Shown: one piece after another, positions 50,839 to 62,261 of the stretch
Layout: every line of letters starts with the position of its first letter
Position numbering within the stretch: position 1 is the stretch's first letter
Assembly (NCBI RefSeq): GCF_001954195.1
Contig: NZ_MBES01000068.1
Span: 1-64,000, forward strand
Direction: 5' to 3'
DNA length: 64,000 bases
Source: Mycobacterium sp. IS-1264
Lineage (GTDB): Bacteria > Actinomycetota > Actinomycetes > Mycobacteriales > Mycobacteriaceae
Notes under the pieces: model-generated
What the model saw: the letters and a program-made list of their open reading frames with translations, nothing else
Database searches by the model: none
Told to the model about the DNA's origin: nothing
Position numbers and translations under genes: made by a program

Positions 50839-52737
50839 CTAGGCTCCCAATCGGGTGAGCAGATTCGAAAGGGCTTCGACCGCATCGATTTTCGCGGTCA
50901 GGAACTCATCGGGCCGGCGCCCGCTGTCGTCGAGCTCCGCCACTGCTTTCTCGGGTCCCGCGAGGTAAACCCGTGACACGCCGGCGTTTCGGGCCGCCTC
51001 GACAACCCCGGCCGCCTCTTCGCGGTAACGCTTGTCGGTGCCGCAGAGCACCGCCACGCCGGGCGACCCGGCGTCGGCAACGGCGGCGGCGACACCGGCG
51101 GCGTCGACCGTGCCCGGGTTGACGGCCTCGATGCCACCCGAGGCCAACAGGTTTGACGCAAACGTGGCCCGGACGTTGTGCTCGGCCAGGGGCCCCAGCG
51201 GCAGCAACAATGCCCGCGGCCGCGCCCCGGTGCGGGCAAGATAGCCGTCCGAGCGGTCGCGCAGCGCCTCAAAAGCGGCGGCGTAGCGCTGAACGTTGCC
51301 GGCCGCACGCAGCGCGACCGACGAATCGCCTTGCGGCTCACCTTGTTTCAGGGGCGGTTCCGCGAGGTTGGGGAATTCGTTGACCCCGGTGATCGCGGTG
51401 CGGCGGTGCGCGATGTCGTCGGCGCGTCGCGCGGCGATATCGGCGATCTGGTCGGCGACATAGCCGCGGGCCTTCATGTCTGGGCCGAATCCGCCGCGCG
51501 CCTCGATGGCCTGGAAGTGCTCCCAGGCCTGCCGGGCCAACTGCTCGGTGAGGTCTTCGACGAACCACGAGCCGCCGGCCGGGTCGAGCACCCGCCCGAC
51601 GTGTGACTCCTCCAGGAGCAGCAGCTGGGTGTTGCGTGCGATCCGGCGCGAAAAGCTCGCCGCCGTACCGGGAAAGCCCCCCGGGATCGCCACGTCGAAC
51701 GGGAAGACCAGCACCGTGTCGGCGCCGCCGACCCCGGCCCCGAAGGCGGCCAGCGTGCAGCGCAGCATGTTCACCCACGGGTCACGCTGCGTCATCATCG
51801 GCAGTGACGTCTCCGCGTGCACCACCGTCGCGCCGGCGTCGGGACTGCCGACGACCTCGGCGACCCGCGCCCACAGCTGGCGGAAGGCCCGCATCTTGGC
51901 GAGCGTCATGAACTGGTCGTCGTCGGCGGCCAGCCGGAAGCTGATCTGCCCCAGCGCCTCCTCGACCGGCATGCCGGATTCGGTGAGCACCCGAAGGTAG
52001 GCCACGCCGGCCGCGACGCTGCCGGCGAGCTCCCACGTCGCGTTGGCGCCGAGATTGTGGAACGCCGGCCCGTCGACGGTGATCGCGCGCACCCCCGGCT
52101 CGCGGGCCGCTCGCGAGGCGACGGCGACGACCTCCGCGATCGCGGGCGCGCGACGGTCACTCAGCGCCGCGGTCAGCGGGTCGGCCCCCAGGTCGATCGA
52201 CAGGGTGGCCCGGTTCTCGGGTTCCAGGGCGGCGATCATGGCCAGGACGACGTCGCTGGCCGCCGAGAGGTCGGCCCCCGCGTCGAGGATCACCGGGGCC
52301 AGGTTCAGGTACACGCCCGCGAGCACGCCCTCGAGCTGGTTCGCCGCCAGGCCCGACTCCCCCACCCGGATCAGCAGCGCGCTGACGCCGTCGTTGAGCG
52401 CGGCCAGCACCGCCGCGTTCGCCTCGCTGGCGGCGGTCCCGGCGGCGGGAAAGACCTCGGTGACCTTCCAGCCGGACGTGACGTCGCGCAAGGCGTCCGC
52501 GCCACGCACGTAGGGCCACTCACCCGGCAGCGGCGGCTCGGGCAACTCGTCGAACGCGGTGTAAAGGGGCCGAATGGCAAACCCGTCGTAGGTCGCGGCA
52601 TCCAGCAGGTGCTCGGGCTGGTCGCCCAACTCGCTCGGGTCGCGCCGGGTGCTCTTGGACAGCACGCCGGCAACCGCGCCGCGCCAGCGCCCGCGAACCT
52701 GTTCCAGCTCCGCGAGCTCGGGTACATCAATGGACAC
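50839..52737 (-). CDS. mutA: Methylmalonyl-CoA mutase small subunit
   Basis: 632 aa from GTG 52737 ([16 protein letters not shown]), the start that matches M. tuberculosis MutA; a longer frame to 52905 is not supported. TAMSMTMN-type catalytic residues are partly lost, as usual for the small subunit, which lacks the D-x-H-x-x-G cobalamin motif. [19 protein letters not shown] and [19 protein letters not shown] are conserved. It forms the heterodimer with MutB and heads mutA-mutB-meaB-lipL. Confidence 0.96.
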   Translation of the reverse strand: MSIDVPELAELEQVRGRWRGAVAGVLSKSTRRDPSELGDQPEHLLDAATYDGFAIRPLYTAFDELPEPPLPGEWPYVRGADALRDVTSGWKVTEVFPAAGTAASEANAAVLAALNDGVSALLIRVGESGLAANQLEGVLAGVYLNLAPVILDAGADLSAASDVVLAMIAALEPENRATLSIDLGADPLTAALSDRRAPAIAEVVAVASRAAREPGVRAITVDGPAFHNLGANATWELAGSVAAGVAYLRVLTESGMPVEEALGQISFRLAADDDQFMTLAKMRAFRQLWARVAEVVGSPDAGATVVHAETSLPMMTQRDPWVNMLRCTLAAFGAGVGGADTVLVFPFDVAIPGGFPGTAASFSRRIARNTQLLLLEESHVGRVLDPAGGSWFVEDLTEQLARQAWEHFQAIEARGGFGPDMKARGYVADQIADIAARRADDIAHRRTAITGVNEFPNLAEPPLKQGEPQGDSSVALRAAGNVQRYAAAFEALRDRSDGYLARTGARPRALLLPLGPLAEHNVRATFASNLLASGGIEAVNPGTVDAAGVAAAVADAGSPGVAVLCGTDKRYREEAAGVVEAARNAGVSRVYLAGPEKAVAELDDSGRRPDEFLTAKIDAVEALSNLLTRLGA

Positions 52738-52929
52738 CGACTGCTCCTGTTTTCGCAGCAATTGGCAACATTGCTTCGGTTTGCCTGAAGAAACGCCACT
52801 TACTAATGAGGCTAATTGATTGCCCCCGCCGCGAAAAAACGGTGCGGCGCGGCGATCCGGGCTTGCCGGGGGCGAAACGCCAGCCACGGGAAACGAGTTA
52901 TTCACCTCGGCCCCGTAACCTTAGGACGC

Positions 52930-53700
52930 GTGACGGCCCCCGCCACCGGCAAAATCACCGATACGCTGCGAGATCTCGGCTGCGCGATCGGCGCCACCGC
53001 CCGCCAGCTGTCCCGGCCGCGGGTGGTGGCGACAGTGGTCGGTATCACAGCGCTGGCCGCCGCGGCCACCTGGCTTCCGCTGCCGTCGCCGGTGCAGATG
53101 CGTGATTGGGCGGAATCGGTGGGCCCGTGGTTCCCGTTGGCGTTCCTGCTCGCGCACATCGTGGCCACCGTCGTGCCGGTCCCCCGAACGGCCTTCACCC
53201 TGGCGGCCGGGCTGCTGTTCGGCCCGGTGCTGGGGGTGCTGATCGCGGTGGTCGCCAGCACCTGCAGCGCGGTGATCGCGCTGTATCTGGTGCGCGCGGC
53301 CGGCTGGCGGCTGAACCGCCTGGTGCGCCACCGTTCGATCGACACGGTGGACGAACGGCTGCGGCAGCGGGGCTGGCTGGCCGTCCTGTCATTGCGGTTG
53401 ATTCCGGCCGTGCCGTTTTCGGCAATCAACTACGCTGCCGGCGCGTCCGCCGTGCGGGCGCTGCCCTACACGCTGGCCACGCTGGGCGGCCTGCTGCCCG
53501 GTACCACCGCCGTGGTGATCCTCGGCGACGCGCTCGCCGGGCACCCGAGCTCGTTGCTGTACCTGGTTTCGGTATGCACGGGCGCTTTGGGGCTGACCGG
53601 GCTGGTCATCGAGATACGTCACTTTCGCCAACACCACCGCCGCACCGCGCGGCGCGCACCGCACGACGAGCCCGCCGCCGAGCCGGCCGCGGTCAGCTGA
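52930..53700 (+). CDS. TVP38/TMEM64 (DedA-like) membrane protein, Rv1491c type
   Basis: 256 aa. GTG 52930 has TTAGGA just upstream and agrees with the start of the M. tuberculosis homologue. Several membrane segments; the family core shows PRTAFTLAAGLLFGPVLG, LSLRLIPAVPFSAINYAAG and LPGTTAVVILGDA. Members are thought to move or flip lipids, but this one has no defined role. It is divergent from mutA with about 190 bases of promoter region, as in M. tuberculosis. Confidence 0.9.
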   Translation: MTAPATGKITDTLRDLGCAIGATARQLSRPRVVATVVGITALAAAATWLPLPSPVQMRDWAESVGPWFPLAFLLAHIVATVVPVPRTAFTLAAGLLFGPVLGVLIAVVASTCSAVIALYLVRAAGWRLNRLVRHRSIDTVDERLRQRGWLAVLSLRLIPAVPFSAINYAAGASAVRALPYTLATLGGLLPGTTAVVILGDALAGHPSSLLYLVSVCTGALGLTGLVIEIRHFRQHHRRTARRAPHDEPAAEPAAVS

Positions 53701-53799
53701 CCGGCCGGCGCTATTGAACGTGCCGCACGTTGCCTGAAAGATCTACTGGATGGTGAGGGTTTGCGCGCGCGAGCTCGCGAGCCGGGGGGCCGTGGTGTC

Positions 53800-54639
53800 G
53801 TGACGGTCGCAGCCCTGCCCGTCCTACTCAACCGGATCAAGCCGCGGCGCCCCAGAATGCATACCTCGCTGCTGACGCTGGCCATCGTGTTCAGCTCCGC
53901 CGCACTGGTGGCAGCCGTGTGCCTGCTGCCCAGGACCGACGACCCAGGACAAGCGCCCCCGTCGCCGCCCCTATCACCCATCGCCTTGCCCGCGGCCAGT
54001 GCGATCGGCCCCGGTGTGGGCATCTACGTCGAGTATGCCGACGGTTCGGGCGGAATGGGTTGCACCGCAGGGTTTTTGGTGCGCACCGGAGCAGGTCAGA
54101 CCGGCGTTCTCACCGCCGGTCACTGCAACAGGCCCGGCCAACCCAGCAAGGTGGTGTTGAATCTCGCGGGCATCCTCCCCTACACGACGTTTGGCGTGTT
54201 CGCGCGGACGGTCAGCGAGGGAGTTCGCAGCGAAGAACACGACATCGGGCTGATCATGCTCGACGGCGACGTCGTGCCGCAGGCCTCGGCCATCGCCGGT
54301 TCGCTGCCCGTTTCCGGCGTCGCGCGCGAACTGCAATTCGGCCAGCAGGTGTGCAAGTTCGGCATGAGCACCGGCGAAGCCATCTGTGGACAGGTCCTGG
54401 ATGTCACCGACAGCAAGGTCACGTTTGCGGCGCCCGGCCAATGCGGCGATTCGGGCGGCCCCGTCTATCTCATGCAAAGCGACGGCACCGCCACCGCGGT
54501 GGGCATCGACATCCGCGGTTTCAATCCCGCCAAACCCGACGCCGGGTGCTCGGCTCCGGCCAAATTTTCCGTCGCCGAGCTGGTCCAGCCCTGGCTGGAC
54601 AAGTGGAACCTCACCGCGGTGACAAAAGGAGCGAGATGA
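53800..54639 (+). CDS. Exported trypsin-like serine protease (S1 fold)
   Basis: 279 aa from GTG 53800 (GGGGGG about 10 bases upstream); TTG 53761 and ATG 53857 are alternatives. One hydrophobic segment (LLTLAIVFSSAALVAAVCLL) near residues 24-43 acts as signal or anchor. The triad is complete: His in LTAGHC, Asp in EHDIGLIML and Ser in GQCGDSGGPV. Paired cysteines suggest disulfides. It would act in the cell envelope. The stop overlaps the start of a small membrane protein (ATGA). Confidence 0.87.
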   Translation: MTVAALPVLLNRIKPRRPRMHTSLLTLAIVFSSAALVAAVCLLPRTDDPGQAPPSPPLSPIALPAASAIGPGVGIYVEYADGSGGMGCTAGFLVRTGAGQTGVLTAGHCNRPGQPSKVVLNLAGILPYTTFGVFARTVSEGVRSEEHDIGLIMLDGDVVPQASAIAGSLPVSGVARELQFGQQVCKFGMSTGEAICGQVLDVTDSKVTFAAPGQCGDSGGPVYLMQSDGTATAVGIDIRGFNPAKPDAGCSAPAKFSVAELVQPWLDKWNLTAVTKGAR

Positions 54640-54908
54640 CCGCCGAGAACTCGAATAACCCCCCGCCACGGCGGTTTTCCTCCGCGGCGGTAATCGGCGC
54701 CGGGCTGGTCGGATTGGTGATCGGTGCGATCGCCGTCTTCGCGGTGACCGGCTTGGTCTGGACGGTCCGGGTGCAGCTGCCTCCGCCGCCCTATCCGCCG
54801 CCGCTGTCGTCGAGCGGGCCCGGTTGCGTGTATCCGGCTCCCTCGGTGTCGAGCACCGCGCCGGCGGTGGTCCCTGCGACGCCCGTGCCGCCGCTCCCGC
54901 ACGCGTAA
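54636..54908 (+). CDS. Small proline-rich membrane protein coupled to the protease
   Basis: 90 aa from ATG 54636, with AAAGGAG 5 bases upstream inside the protease gene. One membrane segment (VIGAGLVGLVIGAIAVFAVTG, residues about 20-40) precedes a Pro/Ser-rich tail (PPPPYPPPL, PATPVPPLPHA) with one Cys. No known family. The ATGA overlap with the protease suggests a partner, anchor or substrate. Confidence 0.75.
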   Translation: MTAENSNNPPPRRFSSAAVIGAGLVGLVIGAIAVFAVTGLVWTVRVQLPPPPYPPPLSSSGPGCVYPAPSVSSTAPAVVPATPVPPLPHA

Positions 54909-54913
54909 CGCCG

Positions 54914-56311
54914 CTATTCCGGCCGCGGCGATCCGACGAGGTCGCGAAACTCGTCGGGATCGACCGAGGGCCCGGAGCCCAGCAGCGGCTTGCCGGCCAC
55001 CTCCGGGGTGAAGATCAGGGTGACGGCGCCGACGAGACCCGCGAACATGAGCATGTACGCGGGCATCATCGGGTTTCCGGTCCCCGTGACGAGTGTCTGG
55101 GCCAGCAGCGGGGTGGTGCCGCCGAAGGCAGATACCGCGATGTTGAATCCGATCGAAACCGCGCCGTAGCGCACATGGGTGGGAAACAACGCGGGCAGGA
55201 TCGCCGGCTCGAGGCTGCTCAGGAACAGCATGGGCAGGCCGACGAGTGCGACGCCGGCGAACTTCGCCGGATAGTCCCCGCCGAACCGCATCAGCGTGAA
55301 CGCCGGTAACGAAACCGCGATGAGCAAGCCACATCCCGTCCACATCAGCGGTTTGACACCGATGCGGTCCGACAGCATCGCGACGAGCAGCACGCCGATC
55401 GTCAGGACGGCCAGCACCACCAGGACCATCACTAGGGCCGCGGTATCCCCGACGCCGGCGGTCTTCTTGAGGTAGGTCGGCACGTATCCGCTGACCATGT
55501 AGCTGGTGTCGGTGACCGCGAGCTCCACGCCAAGGCAGATGAGCAGCCCTTTCCACTGCCGCACGACGGTCAGCACGAATTGGGTGCGAACGGAGATGGG
55601 CAACGCGACCTTGTGCACCTTCTCGTATCCGGGCGACTCGTCGATCCGCGAGCGCAGGTATACCGCGATCAGGCCGAGCGGTGCCGCCAGGAGAAACGGT
55701 ATGCGCCAGCCCCAGGCCAGCATGTCGGCGCTCGGCAGCGCGGTCTGCAGCCCGGTGACCAGCGTGGCGCCCACGACGAAGCCGGCGAGCGTGCCCACCG
55801 GCAGGAATCCGGCCAGCATCCCCCGTTTGTGATCCGGGGCGTGTTCGGCGATGAACGTCATGGCGCCCGCGTACTCGCCGCCCGACGACAGCCCCTGACC
55901 GATGCGAATAACCGTGAGCAGGATGGGTGCCCAGACCCCGATCGTGTGGAATCCGGGCAGTACACCGGTGGCGGCCCCGCACACGGCCATCAGCGAGATC
56001 GTCATCACCAGGACCGGCTTGCGCCCGATGCGATCGCCGAGCGGGCCGAAGATGAACCCGCCGAGGGGCCGAACGACGAATCCCGCCGTCATCGTCCCGA
56101 AGGTGGCGATCAAGTTGCCCGCGCCGGAGTTTTCCCCGGGATAGAACGTCTCGGCGAGGAGCGTGGCAACCAGGCTGAAGAGGGTGAAGTCGTACGCCTC
56201 CATGAAGTTGCCGATCGCCGTGCCCTGGATCGACCGATGCGTCGCGCGCCTATCGGCGACGCGAACGTCGTTCCGCGTCCAGGTCGGGCGGCGACCCGCT
56301 TTCCGGTTCAT
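54914..56311 (-). CDS. MHS-family MFS transporter (metabolite:H+ symporter)
   Basis: 465 aa from ATG 56311; a longer frame to 56392 overlaps the divergent gene. About 12 membrane segments. GNFMEAYDFTLFS in the first segment, GPLGDRIGRKPVL and RIGQGLSSGGEYAGA are typical of the MHS group (ProP, KgtP, ShiA). Substrates in this group are organic acids, proline or betaine; this one is not assigned. It converges with the small membrane protein gene. Confidence 0.88.
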   Translation of the reverse strand: MNRKAGRRPTWTRNDVRVADRRATHRSIQGTAIGNFMEAYDFTLFSLVATLLAETFYPGENSGAGNLIATFGTMTAGFVVRPLGGFIFGPLGDRIGRKPVLVMTISLMAVCGAATGVLPGFHTIGVWAPILLTVIRIGQGLSSGGEYAGAMTFIAEHAPDHKRGMLAGFLPVGTLAGFVVGATLVTGLQTALPSADMLAWGWRIPFLLAAPLGLIAVYLRSRIDESPGYEKVHKVALPISVRTQFVLTVVRQWKGLLICLGVELAVTDTSYMVSGYVPTYLKKTAGVGDTAALVMVLVVLAVLTIGVLLVAMLSDRIGVKPLMWTGCGLLIAVSLPAFTLMRFGGDYPAKFAGVALVGLPMLFLSSLEPAILPALFPTHVRYGAVSIGFNIAVSAFGGTTPLLAQTLVTGTGNPMMPAYMLMFAGLVGAVTLIFTPEVAGKPLLGSGPSVDPDEFRDLVGSPRPE

Positions 56312-56377
56312 CGAGGGTGTCCATACCCGAAACTCGCGGCGCCTACGCCGTCGGCCCGGCGCTGGAAGGATGGAAAC

Positions 56378-56863
56378 ATGCCCGAAACGCACTCCCTATC
56401 CCTGTTCGCCCGCACCGGCGCCCGGCTGCTGCGATCGCGGCGGCTCGTGCGCGCGCCGGTCTGGATGTATCGGGCCCGCGCGGGCGGGTTGTTCGGCTCG
56501 CGCATCCTGATGCTCGAACACATCGGCCGCAAGTCCGGCGCGCCGCGCTACGCCGTGTTGGAGGTGGTCGATCACCCGTCCGCCGACGTCTACGTCGTCG
56601 CCTCCGGATTCGGCCGAAAAGCGCAGTGGTTCAGCAACATTCAGGCCAACCCGCGGGTCCGGGTATACGTCGGCAGCCATGCGCCGCGGCGCGCCACCGC
56701 GCGGGTCCTCGACCAAGCCGAGACCGACCGGGTGCTGGCCGCCTACCGCGGCAGGCATCCGCGTTCGTGGGAGCGATTCCGGCCCGTGCTCGAAGACACG
56801 CTCGGGGAACGGATCACCGACACCGACACGCCGCTGCCGATGGTCGAGTTGCGTCTGGATTAG
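56378..56863 (+). CDS. Deazaflavin-dependent nitroreductase family protein (Ddn-like)
   Basis: 161 aa from ATG 56378, with GGAAGGA upstream. It has the split-barrel F420-binding features of the Ddn/Rv1558 family: ILMLEHIGRKSGAPRYAVLEVV, VASGFGRKAQWFSNIQANPRVRV in part, and a C-terminal LPMVELR. These proteins use F420H2 to reduce quinones or other substrates. Divergent from the MHS transporter with 66 bases between starts. Confidence 0.85.
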   Translation: MPETHSLSLFARTGARLLRSRRLVRAPVWMYRARAGGLFGSRILMLEHIGRKSGAPRYAVLEVVDHPSADVYVVASGFGRKAQWFSNIQANPRVRVYVGSHAPRRATARVLDQAETDRVLAAYRGRHPRSWERFRPVLEDTLGERITDTDTPLPMVELRLD

Positions 56864-56898
56864 GCCTTCGGCGAAGCCAAAGCGCCCGTCCGGCAATC

Positions 56899-58047
56899 CT
56901 ATTGAGTCAACTCCGGCGGTGCCGTGCCCGGTTGGCCGTCCACCGGCTGGCGGGCTATCGCCTCGGCCTTGGCGACCGCCTGAGCGATCGCCGGGTCGGT
57001 GTCGGTCGAGAACCAGTCGGCGACGTCGGCGTCGTCGTCGGACGCATGCTTGGGCGTGTCGTCGACCGGCGACGGCTCGAACCGGAACACCCCGTCCTGA
57101 CCCGGCGTGCCCAGCAGCCTGGTGAACCCCTGCAACGCCGCGCTGAAATCGCTGGGCACCACCCACACTTTGTTGGCCTCACCGCGCGCCATCTCCGGCA
57201 GCGTCTGCAGGTACTGATAGGCCAGCATCTCCGGGGTCGGCCTGCCGGCCTTGATCGCGGCGAACGTCTTCTCGATGGCCTTGGCCTGCCCCTGCGCCTG
57301 CAGGTACGCCGCGGCGCGCTCGCCCTGGGCGCGCAACATCCGGGACTGCCGTTCGGCCTCGGCGGCCAGAATCGCGGCCTGCTTGGCGCCTTCGGCCGCC
57401 AGGATCTGGGCCTGCTTGGCGCCCTCCGCTTCCTTGATCGACGACTCGCGCATGCCCTCGGCGGTCAGGATCATCGCCCGCTTCTCCCGGTCGGCCTTCA
57501 TCTGCTTTTCCATCGAGGCCTGAATCGACGGCGGCGGGTCGATGCTGCGCAGTTCGACCCGGGCTACCCGCAGGCCCCAGCGGCCGGTCGCCTCGTCGAG
57601 TACGCCGCGCAGCTGGGCGTTGATCTGGTCACGGGAGGTCAGCGTCTGCTCCAGGGTCATGCCACCGACGACGTTGCGCAGCGTGGTCGTGGTGAGCTGT
57701 TCGACGCCGACGATGTAGTTGCTGATCTCATAGACCGCCGCCTGCGGGACGGTGACCTGGAAGTAGACCACGGTGTCGATGTTCAATGTCAGGTTGTCCT
57801 CGGTGATCACCGGCTGCGGCGGGAACGACACCACCCGCTCGCGCAGGTCCACGCGCGCCCGGACGCGGTCGATGAACGGCACCAGCAACGTCAGCTGTCC
57901 GCTGACGGTGCGGCTGTACCGACCCAGCCGTTCGATCACCGCGGCTTCGGCCTGCGGTATCAACGCCACCGACTTGGCCACCACGATGATCGCGAAGATC
58001 ACCAGGACGGCCAGCAACACCAAACCAGCTACCGCACCACCTTGCAC
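56899..58047 (-). CDS. SPFH/Band-7 (stomatin-like) membrane protein, Rv1488 type
   Basis: 382 aa from GTG 58047. An N-terminal membrane segment (VAGLVLLAVLVIFAIIVVA), then the SPFH domain (VIERLGRYSRTVSGQL, VDLRERVVSFPPQPVITED, GMTLEQTLTSRDQIN), then an Ala/Glu-rich coiled coil (residues about 190-260). Such proteins form membrane scaffolds and work with NfeD partners. The NfeD-like gene lies 49 bases upstream on the same strand. Confidence 0.92.
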   Translation of the reverse strand: MQGGAVAGLVLLAVLVIFAIIVVAKSVALIPQAEAAVIERLGRYSRTVSGQLTLLVPFIDRVRARVDLRERVVSFPPQPVITEDNLTLNIDTVVYFQVTVPQAAVYEISNYIVGVEQLTTTTLRNVVGGMTLEQTLTSRDQINAQLRGVLDEATGRWGLRVARVELRSIDPPPSIQASMEKQMKADREKRAMILTAEGMRESSIKEAEGAKQAQILAAEGAKQAAILAAEAERQSRMLRAQGERAAAYLQAQGQAKAIEKTFAAIKAGRPTPEMLAYQYLQTLPEMARGEANKVWVVPSDFSAALQGFTRLLGTPGQDGVFRFEPSPVDDTPKHASDDDADVADWFSTDTDPAIAQAVAKAEAIARQPVDGQPGTAPPELTQ

Positions 58048-58096
58048 CGGAGTTCCTTTCTCTCGCAGCGTTTCTCGCAGCGTCTATGTCGACTTG

Positions 58097-58531
58097 CTAC
58101 ACGTTCCGGAAAACCACAGCCGTAGCGCCGTCGATGTGCGTGACGGTCACCGACTCGCCCGGTTCGTACACATCGCCGTCGTTGAGCGGGCGAGCCGTCC
58201 AAACCTGGCCGTCAAGTTTCACCCGGCCCGCATCGCGGGCAATCCGATCGAGCACCAGCGCACTCTTGCCCTCCAGCGCCTTGATGCCCGTCGGCAGGGT
58301 CTCCGGGGGTGTCAGCCGCCGCCGCAGCGCCGGCCGCACCAGCGCCAGCAGCAGCACGGACACGATCAAGAACACGGCCCCGTCGACCCAGAGCGGCGCA
58401 TCCGTCAGCCAGCTGGTTCCCGACGCGGCCAGCGCACCGCCGCCGAGCATCAGCAAGAACATATGGCCGCTGAGCGCCTCCGCGCCGGCCAGCACCAGCG
58501 CGAATATTAGCCAGATCACAGCGACCGCCAT
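58097..58531 (-). CDS. NfeD-like membrane protein, Rv1487 type
   Basis: 144 aa from ATG 58531, the same length as Rv1487. Two to three membrane segments are followed by a C-terminal OB-fold ([37 protein letters not shown]). It is the usual partner of the stomatin-like protein encoded next. Confidence 0.92.
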   Translation of the reverse strand: MAVAVIWLIFALVLAGAEALSGHMFLLMLGGGALAASGTSWLTDAPLWVDGAVFLIVSVLLLALVRPALRRRLTPPETLPTGIKALEGKSALVLDRIARDAGRVKLDGQVWTARPLNDGDVYEPGESVTVTHIDGATAVVFRNV

Positions 58532-58588
58532 GCGGCCAGAATACGCGTGATCGGCCTTTGCCGGGCCAAACAACTACACTGCGAGATC

Positions 58589-59494
58589 ATGTGGTGTCCG
58601 AGTGTTTCCCTGTCCGTGTGGGCCAACGCCTGGCTCGCGGGCAGGGCCGCGCCCGACGACGTTTTGGACGCGTTATCCCTATGGGCACCAAAGCAATCGG
58701 TTACCGCGTATGATGCCGTCGCCGCGGGCCACACCGGGCTGCCCTGGCCCGAGGTCCACGACGCCGGAACGGTCTCGTTGTTGCAGACGCTGCGTGCCGC
58801 GGTCGGCCGGCCGACAACGTCGGCGGCTGCCCCGCGCGGGTTGCGCGGAACGATCAACCTGGTTTTGCCGGTGCCCGGCGACGTGCGCGGGCTGGCCGCG
58901 GGCACGCAGTTCGAGCACGACGCCCTGACCGCGCGCGAGGCAGTGATCATCAGCAACCCCGACGACGCCGCCACGGCCGTGGGCCTGGTGCCCGAGTTCC
59001 GCTACGGCGATGCCGAGGACGACCCCGTCGACAGTGAGCCGGCCCTCCCCGAACTGTCCGCACTGTCCTGGACGGTGTACTCGCTGCCCGGCGCACCCGT
59101 ATTCGACCACCACGAGCTGGGCGACGCCGAATACGGATTACGGTCGGCCGTGCGGTCGGCCGCCGATGCGCTGGGCACCATCGGCCTGGGATCCGCCGCG
59201 GCCGACGTCGACGATCCGCGCGGGCTTGTCGAGCAGCTCCTGGAATCCACCCGCCAACACCGGATTCCGGACCATGCGCCGTCACGCGCGTTGCGAGTAC
59301 TGGAGAACGCCGCGCACGTCGACGCGATCATCGCCGTCAGTGCCGGGCTCAGCCGGTCGCCCGGGGCCGCCGGGCCGCAGTCGTCGTCGGAGGCCCGGAT
59401 CGCAAGCGATGCGCTGCGGCCGCTGACCACGGTGGTGCGTTCCGCGCGGATTGCTGCGGTCACCGCGATCCTGCACTCGGCCTGGGACGACTAA
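58589..59494 (+). CDS. Conserved mycobacterial protein of unknown function, Rv1486c type
   Basis: 301 aa from ATG 58589. No catalytic motif is recognised. It lies in the same relative place as Rv1486c, between hemH and the NfeD-like gene on the opposite strand. It overlaps the hemH 3' end by 4 bases. Soluble, acidic and Ala-rich; no signal peptide is seen. Confidence 0.88.
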   Translation: MWCPSVSLSVWANAWLAGRAAPDDVLDALSLWAPKQSVTAYDAVAAGHTGLPWPEVHDAGTVSLLQTLRAAVGRPTTSAAAPRGLRGTINLVLPVPGDVRGLAAGTQFEHDALTAREAVIISNPDDAATAVGLVPEFRYGDAEDDPVDSEPALPELSALSWTVYSLPGAPVFDHHELGDAEYGLRSAVRSAADALGTIGLGSAAADVDDPRGLVEQLLESTRQHRIPDHAPSRALRVLENAAHVDAIIAVSAGLSRSPGAAGPQSSSEARIASDALRPLTTVVRSARIAAVTAILHSAWDD

Positions 59495-60513
59495 CCGTAT
59501 TCGGCCGCAACGCAATGCGGCGGACGGCACGGCTCGCCGTTCACGCTGGCGAGGCACCCGGGCACCGGATCGGCCCCACTCACCCGGGCCGGCGCACGGT
59601 CGAACCGCAGTTCGTCGATCAAACCCGCGGCCAGCCGGGCGAATCGCCGATCGGCGTTCGGTGTCGTGGCGCGGGCGAACGCCATCCCCGTCGCCTCGGC
59701 TTGTGATCGCAACTCCCGGTCGAGATCCCACACCACCTCGATGTGATCGGAGACGAACCCGATCGGGCAGACGACGACGGCCCCGGCACCCGCGGTGGCC
59801 AGCATCGTGAGATGGTCGGCGACATCGGGTTCCAGCCACGGCACCTCGGGCGGGCCCGATCGGGACTGCCACGCCAGGTCGTACTCGCTGTATCCGGCGG
59901 CCGCCGCGACCAGCCTTGCGGCGTAAGCGACTTGGCGGCTGTAGAGCTGCGGGCCGCAGCGCTGGTCGGCGGCCACCGGGACCGAATGTGCGGTGAACAC
60001 CAGCCGCGCGTCGTCGCGTAGCCCGGCGGGCAGGGTGTCGGCGGCGGCCGCGATGGCGTCGGCGAACATCTCGACGAAAAGGGGATGGTCGAAGTACGGC
60101 CGCAGCTTCACCAACTCGGGCGCCTCCGGGCCGGTGACCCGCCTCGCCCGCGCAATGTCCTCCACATACTGCGTGCAACTGGAGTAACCGCTCCACGCCG
60201 ACGTCGTGAACACCGCCGCACGACGAATACCGTTGTCCCGCATCGTTGCAACGGACTCTTCGACATAGGGTTCCCAATTGCGGTTGCCGAAATAGACCGG
60301 CAGGTCCTGTTCGGCCTGAAGCTGCGCGATCAGCGCCCGGTTGATGCCGTTGATCGGCGATACCCCACCGAAATGCAGGTAATGCTCTGCGACGTCGTCC
60401 AGCCGCTCGGGCGGCACATTCCGGCCCCGGGTGACATTCTCCAGGAATGGCCGGACCTGCTCCGGCCCCTCCGGTCCGCCGAACGACAGCAGCAGGACCG
60501 CGTCGAATTCCAT
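59491..60513 (-). CDS. hemH: Ferrochelatase (coproporphyrin ferrochelatase type)
   Basis: 340 aa. [12 protein letters not shown] at the N-terminus, [14 protein letters not shown], the metal-site His in FTAHSVP, and [13 protein letters not shown]. The C-terminal GC-x8-C-x3-C cluster ([17 protein letters not shown]) with the Cys in SSCTQY matches the [2Fe-2S] ligands of mycobacterial ferrochelatase. It inserts iron into the porphyrin ring. It lies 6 bases after inhA, as in M. tuberculosis. Confidence 0.96.
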   Translation of the reverse strand: MEFDAVLLLSFGGPEGPEQVRPFLENVTRGRNVPPERLDDVAEHYLHFGGVSPINGINRALIAQLQAEQDLPVYFGNRNWEPYVEESVATMRDNGIRRAAVFTTSAWSGYSSCTQYVEDIARARRVTGPEAPELVKLRPYFDHPLFVEMFADAIAAAADTLPAGLRDDARLVFTAHSVPVAADQRCGPQLYSRQVAYAARLVAAAAGYSEYDLAWQSRSGPPEVPWLEPDVADHLTMLATAGAGAVVVCPIGFVSDHIEVVWDLDRELRSQAEATGMAFARATTPNADRRFARLAAGLIDELRFDRAPARVSGADPVPGCLASVNGEPCRPPHCVAAEYG

Positions 60514-60519
60514 TGCCGT

Positions 60520-62128
<1,609 letters not shown>

Positions 62129-62177
62129 TTAGCGTCTCACCGCGGCACGCCCGAAATCGGCTGGCCGGGCTGCCGAA

Positions 62178-62225
62178 CGTGAAGCTACGGCGAAATCCGG
62201 CCCGAATTTTCGCCGTGGCTTCACG
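62178..62225. terminator. Long near-perfect inverted repeat between the VWA gene and fabG1
   Basis: CGTGAAGCTACGGCGAAAT (62178-62196) pairs with ATTTTCGCCGTGGCTTCACG (62206-62225) around a loop of about 10 bases, with one or two mismatches. There is no T-tract. It lies downstream of the VWA-protein stop (62262) and upstream of fabG1 (62119), so it can end transcription before the fabG1 promoter. CTCGGCGAAAT repeats just beyond. Confidence 0.6.
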
Positions 62226-62261
62226 CTCGGCGAAATCGAGGCGACACACGGCGCGGCAAAG

